This document shows positions 8,708 through 17,421 of a DNA stretch of 64,000 nt, one piece after another. Location of the stretch: NCBI GenBank assembly GCA_032139905.1, contig JAQJDB010000006.1, forward strand, positions 1,054,001 to 1,118,000, in the 5' to 3' direction. The notes under the pieces were generated by a model that saw only the letters and a list, made by a program, of their open reading frames with translations, ran no database searches and was not told the origin of the DNA. Numbering within the stretch: the first letter of the stretch is position 1; each line of letters begins with the position of its first letter. The position numbers were made by a program, and so were the translations under genes. The DNA comes from Nitrospira sp. MA-1 (lineage in GTDB: Bacteria > Nitrospirota > Nitrospiria > Nitrospirales > UBA8639).

Positions 8708-11700
8708 ATGGACCCGGTGACAATAAGTAGTCTACTCGCAGCGGCGGCAGGAGCCTTGGGCGGTGAGGCGGTGAAAGATGCCTATAAAGTGACGAAGCAA
8801 GCGATCAAGGACCTGTTTGGCCAGGATGAAGATCTGCTCGAAGCCTTGGATGATGTCGAAGCCAAACCTCAATCCCGGTTAAAACAAGAAACTTTGCAAG
8901 GACAAATTGAAAAACACGACTTTTCTCAGAACCGAGAACTGCTTCAGCACCTTGCCGAATTAGAACGCCTCTTGATCCAAAAAGAATTGTATGTTTCCAC
9001 CACATACTCTGCCACGCAATCGGGTTCCGGCGGTCTGGCGCAAGGGCCAGGAGCGATTGCCGCCGGTGCTGGAGGCGTGGCGGTCGGCCGCGACGTGCAT
9101 GGTTCCATTTATATAAACCCTCCTGCCGCCGACCCTGTACAAAAAGCCAAGCATCGATATCTCGAACGGCTCATCAATGAATTCCAAATCTTGCCTCTTG
9201 CCGCTATGGGAGGTGGAGATGAACTGAAGGGAGAGGTGACGCTGGATCAAGTCTATATTGAACTGGATACGCAAACTCCCCTTGCTGAGATAATCAGTCC
9301 CGCGCATTCAGAGCAAATTCTTAGGGCACAGAGCCCTCCAGGGGCAGCAGAAAGAGAAGTCTACACGGCGTTGGACATTGTCACCAAGACGAAGAAAGTC
9401 CTGTTGTTAGGTGGGCCTGGGAGTGGAAAGAGTACGTTTGCAAAAAAACTCTGCGCAAAAATGGCCCTAGCGCAGCTAAACAATGAAAAAGTGCTTGAAG
9501 GTTGGGAGTCTACTACCTTTCCGCTCTTTCTTACCCTTCGCCACGTTGTCCAGGAATTAGGTAAGGTTGATCTCAAGAGTTGTCCTCCGGAACAACAGGA
9601 TCATCGTTTGGCGGATGTGCTGTTTCAAGCCTGGTGTAAGCAGTTTGGTCCAGACCAGAAGAGTGCGACGGACAGCTTAGAAGAGTCGTTACTTTCCGGA
9701 AATATGCTGCTGGTCTTTGATGGCGTTGATGAAGTACCGGTTGAACAGCGTCCCCGCGTGTATCAGGCGGTCATGGCCATCCTGGGCCGGTATCCGAAGA
9801 TCAAACATACGATCATTACATGCCGCAGCCGCTCCTACACAGGACCGAAAATGCTTCCCGGGTTTGCGCCACACCATATTGCCCCCTTTTCAGAAGAAAA
9901 AATAGGGCAATTTGCCCAGGCGTGGTATACAGCCCAACATGAACTGGATGAGGGAAGGCGTAAAGGCCTCATCCAGGATCTGCAAGCAAACGCTCTAGGC
10001 CCGTTAGCGGAATTATCCCCCAATCCGATGTTGCTCACCACTATGGCGATTCTGCATCGAAAAGGAGCGGGGCTGCCAAAAGAACGCGTGAAGCTTTATA
10101 ACTTGGCGGTCAATAACATGTTGCAACGCTGGGAGAAAGATCGAGACACGGAGGAGTCGCGGCCAATTAGTGGGGTGCTGAAAGATGAGCGGCGGCTTCG
10201 GAAATTGATGGAACATATCGCGCACTTTGTGCACGAGACGGAAGGCTGGCAGGAAAGCCACAAGGGTATGGATCGTTATATATTGTTACAAGAATTGGAG
10301 CAGTCAGAGGTTTTAGGTTGCTTGGCTGGGCCATTTCTCAATTATGTGGATCAGCGGGCGGGGCTGTTCATGGGTGAGGGAGGAGGTAAGGGAGGCATTC
10401 CCGAAACCTATCGGTTTCCCCATCGCACCTTCCAGGAATATCTGGCCGGGTGTCATATGGTTAATCGGCATGTCAATCGAGCATACCGCAGACGTACGAG
10501 CGAAGGGGATTATTGGTATGTGGCCGCGCAGTTAGGAATTGAGGAACTCTGGTTTAACCGTCGCAATGAGGAAGGGCTTTTAGGGTTAGCTTATGAGTTG
10601 TGCCCCGAGGCACGACCGGATTCTGTGGCTAAATGGAGAGGAATTCTTTGGGCAGGAACTATAGCAGTCTTGCTTGGTGTCGAGCCGTTTGAAGCCGATG
10701 GGGAACATTCTAGGGGGGGAGTAAAATTTCTCCAAATATTGAAGAAGCGATTGCAACAAGTCATGCGAGAGAGTCCATTACCGGCTATAGAGAGGGCAGA
10801 GGCGGGCCGACATCTGGCGAAACTTGGCGACCCACGATTTCGCGAAGGTGCTTGGTGGCTTCCTGATGAGGGGTTGTTGGGATTTATTGAAATCCCGGCA
10901 GGTTCATTTCAGATTGGGGAAAAGTGGAAGATCATCAACATCGATATTCCCTATACCTATTATATCTCTCGCTATCCTGTCACCCAGGCCCAGTTTCAAG
11001 CGTTCGTGAAAGATGGAGGGTATCAAGAAGAACAGTTTTGGCCGGAAGCCGAAGCGGCGGGAATATGGGACGCAGGAAAGGTGAAAAGCCAATACGACGA
11101 TGAACCCCGCCAACAACCAGAAAAGTTCGGCGACCCTTTTGGGCTTTCCAATCATCCGGTGGTGGGTGTGACCTGGTATGAAGCTCTGGCCTATTGCCGG
11201 TGGCTCACGCAGAAGCTGCGAGAATGGCATGACACGCCAGAACCCTTACGGACCTTGCTGCAAGCGGGTGGGGAGACCGGAACCCCATGGTCCATCATGT
11301 TGCCAAACGAGCCGGAATGGGAAAAGGCCGCCCGAGGAAGTCACGATGATCGAACGTATCCCTGGGGTAAACACGTCGATCCCAATCGGGCGAACTATAG
11401 GGGAACCAACATCATTGGGACGAATGCGGTTGGATGTTTCCCGGGAGGGAAAAGTCCATACGAGGTGGAGGAGCTGAGTGGGAATGTGCGGGAATGGACG
11501 CGAAGTGTCTACGAGGAAGAATCGTATACGCCTGACCCAATAGCTTGGGCCACACGAGAAGTCCTCACGGCTGGAGTCGATAAAAGCCGTGTGCTGCGTG
11601 GCGGGTCGTGGGACAACGACCACTACTACGTGCGCTGTGCGTACCGCCTCAGGCTCAACTCGCCGTGTGACTGGGGCAACTTTATCGGGTTTCGCGTGGT

Positions 11701-11725
11701 GGCCTCTCCATTTTCTTCACGCTGA
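8708..11725 (+). CDS. NACHT ATPase with C-terminal FGE-sulfatase (SUMF1-like) domain, copy A
   Basis: STAND-type NTPase of about 1005 residues. ATG 8708 (MDPVTISSLL) is preferred to GTG 8666 because the small gene at 11871 starts the same way (MPDPITLI). Order: alpha-helical N-terminal domain (1-100); glycine-rich linker GPGAIAAGAGGVAVG (about 110-135); NACHT domain with Walker A GGPGSGKS (235-242) and Walker B FDGVDE (337-342); helical region with FPHRTFQEYLAG; FGE-sulfatase domain from about 722 to the end. The C-terminus RVLRGGSW...IGFRVVAS (from residue 961) is of the type diversified by retroelements. NACHT-FGE proteins are candidates for conflict and defence sensors; that role is inferred. 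No upstream partner is visible. Confidence 0.9.
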   Translation: MDPVTISSLLAAAAGALGGEAVKDAYKVTKQAIKDLFGQDEDLLEALDDVEAKPQSRLKQETLQGQIEKHDFSQNRELLQHLAELERLLIQKELYVSTTYSATQSGSGGLAQGPGAIAAGAGGVAVGRDVHGSIYINPPAADPVQKAKHRYLERLINEFQILPLAAMGGGDELKGEVTLDQVYIELDTQTPLAEIISPAHSEQILRAQSPPGAAEREVYTALDIVTKTKKVLLLGGPGSGKSTFAKKLCAKMALAQLNNEKVLEGWESTTFPLFLTLRHVVQELGKVDLKSCPPEQQDHRLADVLFQAWCKQFGPDQKSATDSLEESLLSGNMLLVFDGVDEVPVEQRPRVYQAVMAILGRYPKIKHTIITCRSRSYTGPKMLPGFAPHHIAPFSEEKIGQFAQAWYTAQHELDEGRRKGLIQDLQANALGPLAELSPNPMLLTTMAILHRKGAGLPKERVKLYNLAVNNMLQRWEKDRDTEESRPISGVLKDERRLRKLMEHIAHFVHETEGWQESHKGMDRYILLQELEQSEVLGCLAGPFLNYVDQRAGLFMGEGGGKGGIPETYRFPHRTFQEYLAGCHMVNRHVNRAYRRRTSEGDYWYVAAQLGIEELWFNRRNEEGLLGLAYELCPEARPDSVAKWRGILWAGTIAVLLGVEPFEADGEHSRGGVKFLQILKKRLQQVMRESPLPAIERAEAGRHLAKLGDPRFREGAWWLPDEGLLGFIEIPAGSFQIGEKWKIINIDIPYTYYISRYPVTQAQFQAFVKDGGYQEEQFWPEAEAAGIWDAGKVKSQYDDEPRQQPEKFGDPFGLSNHPVVGVTWYEALAYCRWLTQKLREWHDTPEPLRTLLQAGGETGTPWSIMLPNEPEWEKAARGSHDDRTYPWGKHVDPNRANYRGTNIIGTNAVGCFPGGKSPYEVEELSGNVREWTRSVYEEESYTPDPIAWATREVLTAGVDKSRVLRGGSWDNDHYYVRCAYRLRLNSPCDWGNFIGFRVVASPFSSR
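11588..11725 (+). other. Variable-region-like 3' end of NACHT-FGE copy A
   Basis: Encodes RVLRGGSW, about 25 variable residues, then IGFRVVASP. Between the fixed ends, codons are dominated by NNC triplets (GAC, AAC, GAC, CAC, TAC, TAC, CTC, CTC, AAC, GGC), as expected if AAC codons of a template were mutated at adenines. The matching segment of copy B (15010-15144) has the same ends and different residues in between. The assignment to a diversity-generating retroelement is an inference, since no template or reverse transcriptase was found in the window. Confidence 0.5.
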
Positions 11726-11870
11726 ACTCTGTCTGCTCTGACCTCTGGAACTCTGAAGCTTATTAGGTGGGCGTTCACGATTCAGCGATACTTTGGAGCA
11801 GCAAAGAAAAACCTGAACATCTTTTGGAATTGCATTTTCATTTTTAAATTTTAGAGAGGGAGGAGTCATC

Positions 11871-12320
11871 ATGCCAGATCCAATCACCTTAATCGTGGAG
11901 GTGTTGGTCGCAGGGGCAAAATTGGTAGGGGAAGAAGTCGTCAGCCAAGCTGTGATAGATGCGTGGAACGGTCTTAAAAAACTCATCGGCTCGAAATATG
12001 AATCCAACCCGAACGTCGGAGCCTCTCTGCAAATCTTGGGGACCAAGCCCGATTCAACGGACATCCAAGAGGCGGTTGAGAAGGCCTTGAGAGAAGCTGG
12101 TGTCGATTACGATGAAGAGATCCGAGCCAAAACGAATGAGTTGAGGATCAGGCTCGAACAAGAGAATTTGATGCCTCGGATCGTTTACCAAGCAAAAGTG
12201 GAGGGGAGTGGATCCGTGGCGCAGGGTAAAGGTGCTATTGCGGCGGGTGCTGGTGGGATTGCTGTTGGCGGCAATGTTCATGGGAATGTGACAACTGGTG
12301 AGAAATCCGGGCAATCCTGA
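11871..12320 (+). CDS. Small adaptor-like protein related to the N-terminus of NACHT copy A
   Basis: A 149-residue protein starting MPDPITLIVEVLVAGAKLVGEEVV, similar in layout to the first 130 residues of the 8708 protein: an amphipathic helical head, a coiled middle, then a glycine/alanine-rich end GKGAIAAGAGGIAVGGNVHG. The start is well supported by GGGAGGAG 8-10 bases upstream. It ends 13 bp before the next NACHT gene, so it probably forms an operon with it and supplies the domain that copy A carries in cis. No catalytic motif is visible. A scaffold or effector-recruiting role is a guess. Confidence 0.75.
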   Translation: MPDPITLIVEVLVAGAKLVGEEVVSQAVIDAWNGLKKLIGSKYESNPNVGASLQILGTKPDSTDIQEAVEKALREAGVDYDEEIRAKTNELRIRLEQENLMPRIVYQAKVEGSGSVAQGKGAIAAGAGGIAVGGNVHGNVTTGEKSGQS

Positions 12321-12333
12321 ACCGTCATTCAAC

Positions 12334-15144
12334 ATGGATGATCTCACAAAAAAGTTAGCGCAACTTCGTCAGGCTCACGAGAGGGGAGTGTTGGATGCTG
12401 AGACCTATCAGGCTTCCGTGGCGGCATTGGAACAGCAAGGGAAACCGGCGGGTAATGCAGTGGTGCAAGGCAGCGGGAGTGTGGCGCAAGGGTCAGGAGC
12501 GACTGCTGCCGGTGCAAGAGGTGTGGCGGTGGGTGGCAACATTGTGGGCGATGTCTATATGGGTCCCCCTCCGACAGATCCCACCCAGGCGCTGAACATT
12601 TATTGCCGCGTTCTGATAGAGCAAGGACAATTTTTTTTGCTTCGGGGTCTGGATAAACAATCCAGCGATTCCACCGATAAGAAGCAACAGCCTCTCCAAC
12701 TGGATCATGTCTACGTCAATTTACATACCACCGCTCAACACGAGAGAGATCAGGATGATGAGACAGAGCGGAAACCTGTGACCGCACTTGAAGCGGTCCT
12801 GAAGCATCCTCAGGTGGTGAACCTGGGCGATCCAGGTTCTGGGAAGTCCACATTTGTGAATTATCTGGCTTTCTGTTTAGCCTCAGCCTGGCTTGAGCCC
12901 ACAGGCCATTGGATGGAGAAGTTGCCGGGGTGGGAGGATGTGAACCCGGGGTCTTGTATTCCAATTCCTGTCACGCTTCGGGAATTTGCGCAGTGGGACC
13001 CTCCCGATGTGGGGAAAGCTCACCTGTGGGAGTTTCTTGTATCTCGCTGGAATGCCAAAAATCTCGAATGTGTCGCCGCGCCATTACAGCAGTGCTTGGA
13101 TCAGGGAAATGTCATCGTGCTGTTGGACGGTCTGGATGAGACGGTAACGGAAGAGCAGTTAGCCTTGGTGAGTCGAGCCGTGAGAAGTTTTATGCAGCGG
13201 TATAGGAAGAGCCGAATGCTGGTGACCTGCCGAGTCTTGCCCTTTCAAGGGCTTCGGAGTGACTTTAGTGACTTTCAGGGTATTCCCGATTTTGAACTCG
13301 CCCCATTCACACCAAAACAAATCGATGCGTTCATCGAATCCTGGTATGCCAAGCTGTATCGCGCTCGACAAATCAAAACTCAGCAGGAGGTTGACGACCT
13401 CATAAAAGAGCTTAAAGAGGCCGTGTGCCGTCCTGATCTTCGAAAGTTGGCGCCCAATCCGCTTCTGCTCATGGTCATGGCGCTTGTCCATACGCACAAA
13501 GGGCGCCTTCCTAATGAGCGTGCGCTGCTTTACGAAAAGACTATTGAGATTTTGTTGTGGCGATGGGAACAGATGAAGGTCAAGGACAAGGCGCAAAAAG
13601 AACAGGAAGTAAGTGTGCTGCAGTTGTTACAGCAAGCCAAGCGAACCAATGTGGACCTTAAGCGGGTGTTATGGGAATTGGCCTTTACCGCCCATTGGAA
13701 AGGCCGTAGTGGATACGAGCGTATCGCAGATATCGGTGAAATGGATTTAATTCAAGCCTTGGCCCCGCTGCATCCCACACAGAGTTTGGATTGGGGAAGA
13801 AAAATGGTGGCGGCAATCAAGCTGCGGGCGGGCCTGTTAGTCGAACGGGTGCCGGGGCGATTTACCTTTCCTCACCGGACCTACCAAGAATACCTCGCAG
13901 GTGCGCATATTGCCGCACAGACCGACTTTTGCCGGCAAGCCGCGCAATTGGCTGAGGAATTTGCCGTGTGGCGTGAAGTCATTCTTTTAGCGGTTGGACG
14001 ACTCGTCCATTGGAGCGGAGATATTGAGAAACCTCTCGCGTTGATCGCGGAACTGTGTCCGGAACAGATCAAGGAGGGCTCGATTGTCGAATGGCCCAAG
14101 CAATGGTTGGCGGGAGATATTGTGAAGGAGATTGGCCTCAATCGTGTGAAGGACCGCAGCCTGGGCCGGGAACTGTTGCCACGTGTGCAAAATCGCCTAG
14201 TGAGCGTGATGAGGGACGGTCTCCTTCGTCAACGAACGAAAGCCTCCCAAACATTGGTCGATATCGGTGATCCCCGATTTCGAGCCGCTGGATGGTCACT
14301 TCCGGATGAATCTCTTTTAGGTTTTGTGAAAATTCCGGCTGGCCACTTTCAGATGGGCGAAAGATGGGCAAACAAAAAGATTGAAATTCCGTACGACTAT
14401 TATATCTCTCGCTATCCCGTCACGCAGGCCCAATTCCAAGCGTTTGTGGAGGATGGCGGGTATCAAGAAGAAGCATTGTGGCTGGAAGCCATAGCGGCGG
14501 GTATCTGGGAGGCAGGGAAAGTACAGGGACGAAATGGACCCAAAAATTATGGTGGCTTCTTTGATCTTCTCAATCATCCCGTAGTGGGTGTGACCTGGTA
14601 TGAAGCTCTGGCCTATTGCCGATGGCTCACGCAAAAGCTTCGAGCGTGGGATGACACGCCGGAGCCGGTGAAAACATTGCTAAGCACAGGAGGAGAGACT
14701 GGAAAGCCTTGGGCGATTGTTCTACCTAACGAACCAGAATGGGAGAAGGCTGCACGAGGCGAACAGGATGACCGAATGTACCCCTGGGGTAACAAGGCTG
14801 ATCCCAATAGAGCGAATTATCGTGAGACCTACCTCAACGCGACGACCGGGGTTGGCTGTTTCCCACAAGGAATCAGTCCTTATGGCCTCGAAGATATGAG
14901 CGGCAATGTGTGGGAATGGACAAGGAGTTTATTTATGATGGAGCCATACCCTTCTGATCAAAAAATATGGTCCACACGGGAAGATCTCACGGCCGAAAGA
15001 AATCAATCCCGTGTGCTGTGTGGCGGGTCGTGGAACAACAATGAACACATAGTGCACTGTGCCTACCGCAACTGGTACTTCCCGTGTCGCAGGTATGACT
15101 ACCTCGGGTTTCGAGTGGTGGCCTCTCCATGTTCTTCACGCTGA
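12334..15144 (+). CDS. NACHT ATPase with C-terminal FGE-sulfatase (SUMF1-like) domain, copy B
   Basis: A 936-residue paralogue of the 8708 protein. ATG 12334 lies 13 bp after the preceding stop; GTG 12298 is an overlapping alternative. It opens with a SHOCT-like helical hairpin (LTKKLAQLRQAHERGVLDAE), then the glycine-rich linker GSGATAAGARGVAVGGN, a NACHT domain with Walker A GDPGSGKS (165-172) and Walker B LDGLDE (264-269), a helical part with FPHRTYQEYLAG, and an FGE-sulfatase domain from about 662. The NACHT part differs strongly from copy A while the FGE part is nearly the same at DNA level. The C-terminal variable segment begins at residue 893. Function as a sensor is inferred. Confidence 0.9.
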   Translation: MDDLTKKLAQLRQAHERGVLDAETYQASVAALEQQGKPAGNAVVQGSGSVAQGSGATAAGARGVAVGGNIVGDVYMGPPPTDPTQALNIYCRVLIEQGQFFLLRGLDKQSSDSTDKKQQPLQLDHVYVNLHTTAQHERDQDDETERKPVTALEAVLKHPQVVNLGDPGSGKSTFVNYLAFCLASAWLEPTGHWMEKLPGWEDVNPGSCIPIPVTLREFAQWDPPDVGKAHLWEFLVSRWNAKNLECVAAPLQQCLDQGNVIVLLDGLDETVTEEQLALVSRAVRSFMQRYRKSRMLVTCRVLPFQGLRSDFSDFQGIPDFELAPFTPKQIDAFIESWYAKLYRARQIKTQQEVDDLIKELKEAVCRPDLRKLAPNPLLLMVMALVHTHKGRLPNERALLYEKTIEILLWRWEQMKVKDKAQKEQEVSVLQLLQQAKRTNVDLKRVLWELAFTAHWKGRSGYERIADIGEMDLIQALAPLHPTQSLDWGRKMVAAIKLRAGLLVERVPGRFTFPHRTYQEYLAGAHIAAQTDFCRQAAQLAEEFAVWREVILLAVGRLVHWSGDIEKPLALIAELCPEQIKEGSIVEWPKQWLAGDIVKEIGLNRVKDRSLGRELLPRVQNRLVSVMRDGLLRQRTKASQTLVDIGDPRFRAAGWSLPDESLLGFVKIPAGHFQMGERWANKKIEIPYDYYISRYPVTQAQFQAFVEDGGYQEEALWLEAIAAGIWEAGKVQGRNGPKNYGGFFDLLNHPVVGVTWYEALAYCRWLTQKLRAWDDTPEPVKTLLSTGGETGKPWAIVLPNEPEWEKAARGEQDDRMYPWGNKADPNRANYRETYLNATTGVGCFPQGISPYGLEDMSGNVWEWTRSLFMMEPYPSDQKIWSTREDLTAERNQSRVLCGGSWNNNEHIVHCAYRNWYFPCRRYDYLGFRVVASPCSSR
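15010..15144 (+). other. Variable-region-like 3' end of NACHT-FGE copy B
   Basis: Encodes RVLCGGSW, a variable core with AYRNWYFPCRRYDYLGF, then RVVASP. The core aligns with what a template of repeated AAC codons would give (AAC, TAC, TTC, TGT, CGC, TAT, GAC, TAC, CTC). A few codons (GAA, ATA, TGG) do not fit adenine-only mutation of AAC. The flanks match copy A almost base for base, and the match continues about 50 bp past the stop. Confidence 0.5.
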
Positions 15145-15184
15145 CCTCTGTCTTCTCTGGCCTCAGGAACTCTGAAGCCTATGA

Positions 15185-15201
15185 GGCGGGCGTTGCCCGC
15201 C
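15185..15201. other. GC-rich perfect hairpin 40 bp after NACHT copy B
   Basis: GGCGGGC-GTT-GCCCGCC forms a 7-bp stem with a 3-base loop. There is no T-run after it, so it is a poor intrinsic terminator. The aligned place after copy A (GGTGGGCGTTCACGATT, about 11766-11782) keeps the left arm and loop but has lost the right arm. Such hairpins occur just after retroelement target regions, but similar palindromes are also common dispersed repeats. Confidence 0.5.
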
Positions 15202-15576
15202 CTACCGTTCTGCCATCATGTTGTCCAATGACGAAGACGTTCCACCGGAACGTCCCAACAAGATGAAATCCTGGTTGTGTTCAGGTTGGTCTTTGTAGCG
15301 AAGCCCCGGTGGGGCGTCTCATCGGTTTTGGGGACCTTTGCCTCCACACAAAGGATCCGCTCTTCGAGACGAACCAGACGTTAGGTCGCGCTCTTCGGGA
15401 CGCAGCAGGCAAAACCTCGGCTGCTCGGCCGAAACCCGGAAACGCTTGTACATGCCAATTATTCTAGTTGATGCAATATTGTCCTCGAAAACGTCTGAAA
15501 ATATTTGGAGGGGCTCTATTGTGTTGGTCCTTCAGACATTCGCATGGGTAAAAAGTAGAGTTGATCCTCCTCGAGC

Positions 15577-15702
15577 CCCCTCCTTTGTAAGGAGGGGCGG
15601 AGGGGAGGTAGCCTCTTCACCGCACGGAATGGCTGATACCATCGTGGCTTCCTGATGGTACCAGGACTCTACCTCACCTTGCCTCTCCTTACAAAGGAGA
15701 GG
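15577..15702. repeat. Two related inverted repeats in the gap before the esterase
   Basis: CCCCTCCTT-TGT-AAGGAGGGG (15577-15597) and CCTCTCCTT-ACA-AAGGAGAGG (15682-15702) are perfect 9-bp stems of the same kind. They lie in a 777-bp stretch (15145-15921) with no gene I can support. A 105-codon frame at 15338-15655 overlaps the first repeat and reads like repeat sequence. Confidence 0.55.
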
Positions 15703-15921
15703 AATTCAAAGCCGATTCAATTCCCAAAAAGATCAGTAGCCTAGCGGATTATCCACGGAAAACTTGGATGCGCCATAATGTTAAGCGGTCAGTTCTTCTC
15801 GTCTTCCAGTTGCCTTCACTTCCATGAGCCTATAGGAATGCCTGTTGGAATATGAGAGGATACATAGAGAACGCTCAATGATCCGAACGCTTTCATAATC
15901 ATAATTGTAAGAGTGATATTC

Positions 15922-17253
15922 ATGATGCACGGTAAAAAAATTATTGTCCTTCTCTCATGTCTGGTACTGAGCCTGGGGGCTCTACAGAGTTGGGCTCATC
16001 CATTTCCGGAAACAGCAGGAAACCAGAGCGCACAGCCTTCTGATCGGAGTCTGTCCTCATTGGTGCAAAAATATGTGGAGGCCGCTCCGGATAGAGCCAA
16101 AGAGTTGTTGGCTGACATTCAACAGCGCCCCGACGCCACGGTTGAATCCATTTCAAAAATTCTTCAGCAGCCCCGCCAATATGAGACTCAACCGGTTGGT
16201 GCCCAACCCAGACGACCAATACGAGTGAGAGGTGAGGATGCTGAGTATGCCTTGTATGTTCCTCCTTCCTATTCACCCGAGAAGCCTATGGCCCTCATTC
16301 TCTGTTTGCATGGGGCAGGGTTTACGGGGGAAGCTTATCTGGATCGCTGGATTCCACGTCTGGGTGAAAAATACATTCTGGCTTGTCCGTCGGTAACCAT
16401 GGGGTCATGGTGGACCCGATTCGGGGAGAATCTGGCGTTAACGGTCTTAGCTGAGGTTCAAACGCAATACCATATCGATCCCGATCGGATCTTTCTCACC
16501 GGCATGTCCAATGGTGGGATTGGAACCTGGATTATCGGGATGCATTATGCGGATCGCTTTGCGGGTATTGCGCCGATGGCTAGCGGTATTGATGATGTGC
16601 TGTTTCCCTTCGTCGAAAACCTGGTCCACACGCCCGTCTATGTGATTCACGGTGCGGCGGATAGGGTCATGCCCGTGCAGTTGAGTCGCGACTTGGTCAA
16701 AGAGATGGAGCGTCGCGGCATTTCTTATCAGTACCAGGAGCATACCTGGACGCATCCCCATGCGGGAGGGCATTTCTTTCCCAAGCAAGCCCTGCCGGAA
16801 TTGATCACCTGGTTCGATAGTCAACAACGAAAGCCATTGCCACGGACCATTTCATTGGTTCGGGATGCCACCCATCTGACGCCCTTCTCGTGGGTGCGTA
16901 TCGATATGACGGATCAGATTGCCGCCTTTACGGAAAACCTGATTGACAGCCGGGATGAATTTATCACGGGAGGGGTATACGCCAAATTGCACGCCCAAGT
17001 CACAGATTCCAACAAATTTGAGGTGAGTACCAATCGGATTCGCCGCTATACCCTGTTTCTAAATCAGGACCTGGTGGATTTTTCCAAACCCGTCATCGTG
17101 GAAACGAATGGGAAGGTATCCTATGAAGGCATGGTCGAGCCACGCATCGACACGCTTTTACAGGAAGTCCGGCACCGCTCAGACTCCCACACACTCTTTC
17201 CTGTCAAACTCACCATTGATGTGCCCTCTTCCGATATCGTGAAAGAGAAGTAG
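15922..17253 (+). CDS. Secreted alpha/beta-hydrolase (esterase, polyhydroxybutyrate-depolymerase-like)
   Basis: An exported hydrolase of about 443 residues. ATG 15922 or the adjacent ATG 15925 is preferred to GTG 15913. The signal peptide is about residues 1-26 (KKIIVLLSCLVLSLGALQSWA). After a 75-residue helical pre-domain, the alpha/beta-hydrolase part has the oxyanion region LILCLHGAG, the nucleophile elbow GMSNGG, a candidate acid in HGAADRVMP and a candidate base in HPHAGG. The last 100 residues form an extra beta-rich part. The substrate is unknown. A degenerate copy of its 3' end lies at 20624-20745. It is convergent with the peroxidase gene. Confidence 0.85.
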   Translation: MMHGKKIIVLLSCLVLSLGALQSWAHPFPETAGNQSAQPSDRSLSSLVQKYVEAAPDRAKELLADIQQRPDATVESISKILQQPRQYETQPVGAQPRRPIRVRGEDAEYALYVPPSYSPEKPMALILCLHGAGFTGEAYLDRWIPRLGEKYILACPSVTMGSWWTRFGENLALTVLAEVQTQYHIDPDRIFLTGMSNGGIGTWIIGMHYADRFAGIAPMASGIDDVLFPFVENLVHTPVYVIHGAADRVMPVQLSRDLVKEMERRGISYQYQEHTWTHPHAGGHFFPKQALPELITWFDSQQRKPLPRTISLVRDATHLTPFSWVRIDMTDQIAAFTENLIDSRDEFITGGVYAKLHAQVTDSNKFEVSTNRIRRYTLFLNQDLVDFSKPVIVETNGKVSYEGMVEPRIDTLLQEVRHRSDSHTLFPVKLTIDVPSSDIVKEK

Positions 17254-17421
17254 TGGTCTGATCAAAAATCTACCCACCTGCGCGGGAACCGAAAAGGTGG
17301 ATGATGACAAAAGGCAATCTGAAACACCCCCAAAATGAATAGCAGAAAACCCGGGTGCTGCCCATTTGAGCTTCCTGCCAGGGTTGATTCAAAATCTAGA
17401 TCGTGGTCTTGAGGAAAGGGC

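Noticed and set aside
8708-15144. Active formylglycine-generating enzymes encoded by the FGE domains
   Set aside because: The domains keep the fold landmarks, but I could not see the paired active-site cysteines of true FGE, so a binding role is more likely.
15338-15655. 105-codon + strand frame after the NACHT cluster
   Set aside because: It runs through the inverted repeat at 15577-15597, has no ribosome site, and the product reads like translated repeat sequence.
8061-15912. A complete diversity-generating retroelement in the window
   Set aside because: No reverse transcriptase motif (Y/F-x-DD type) and no second copy of the variable region were found in any frame here.
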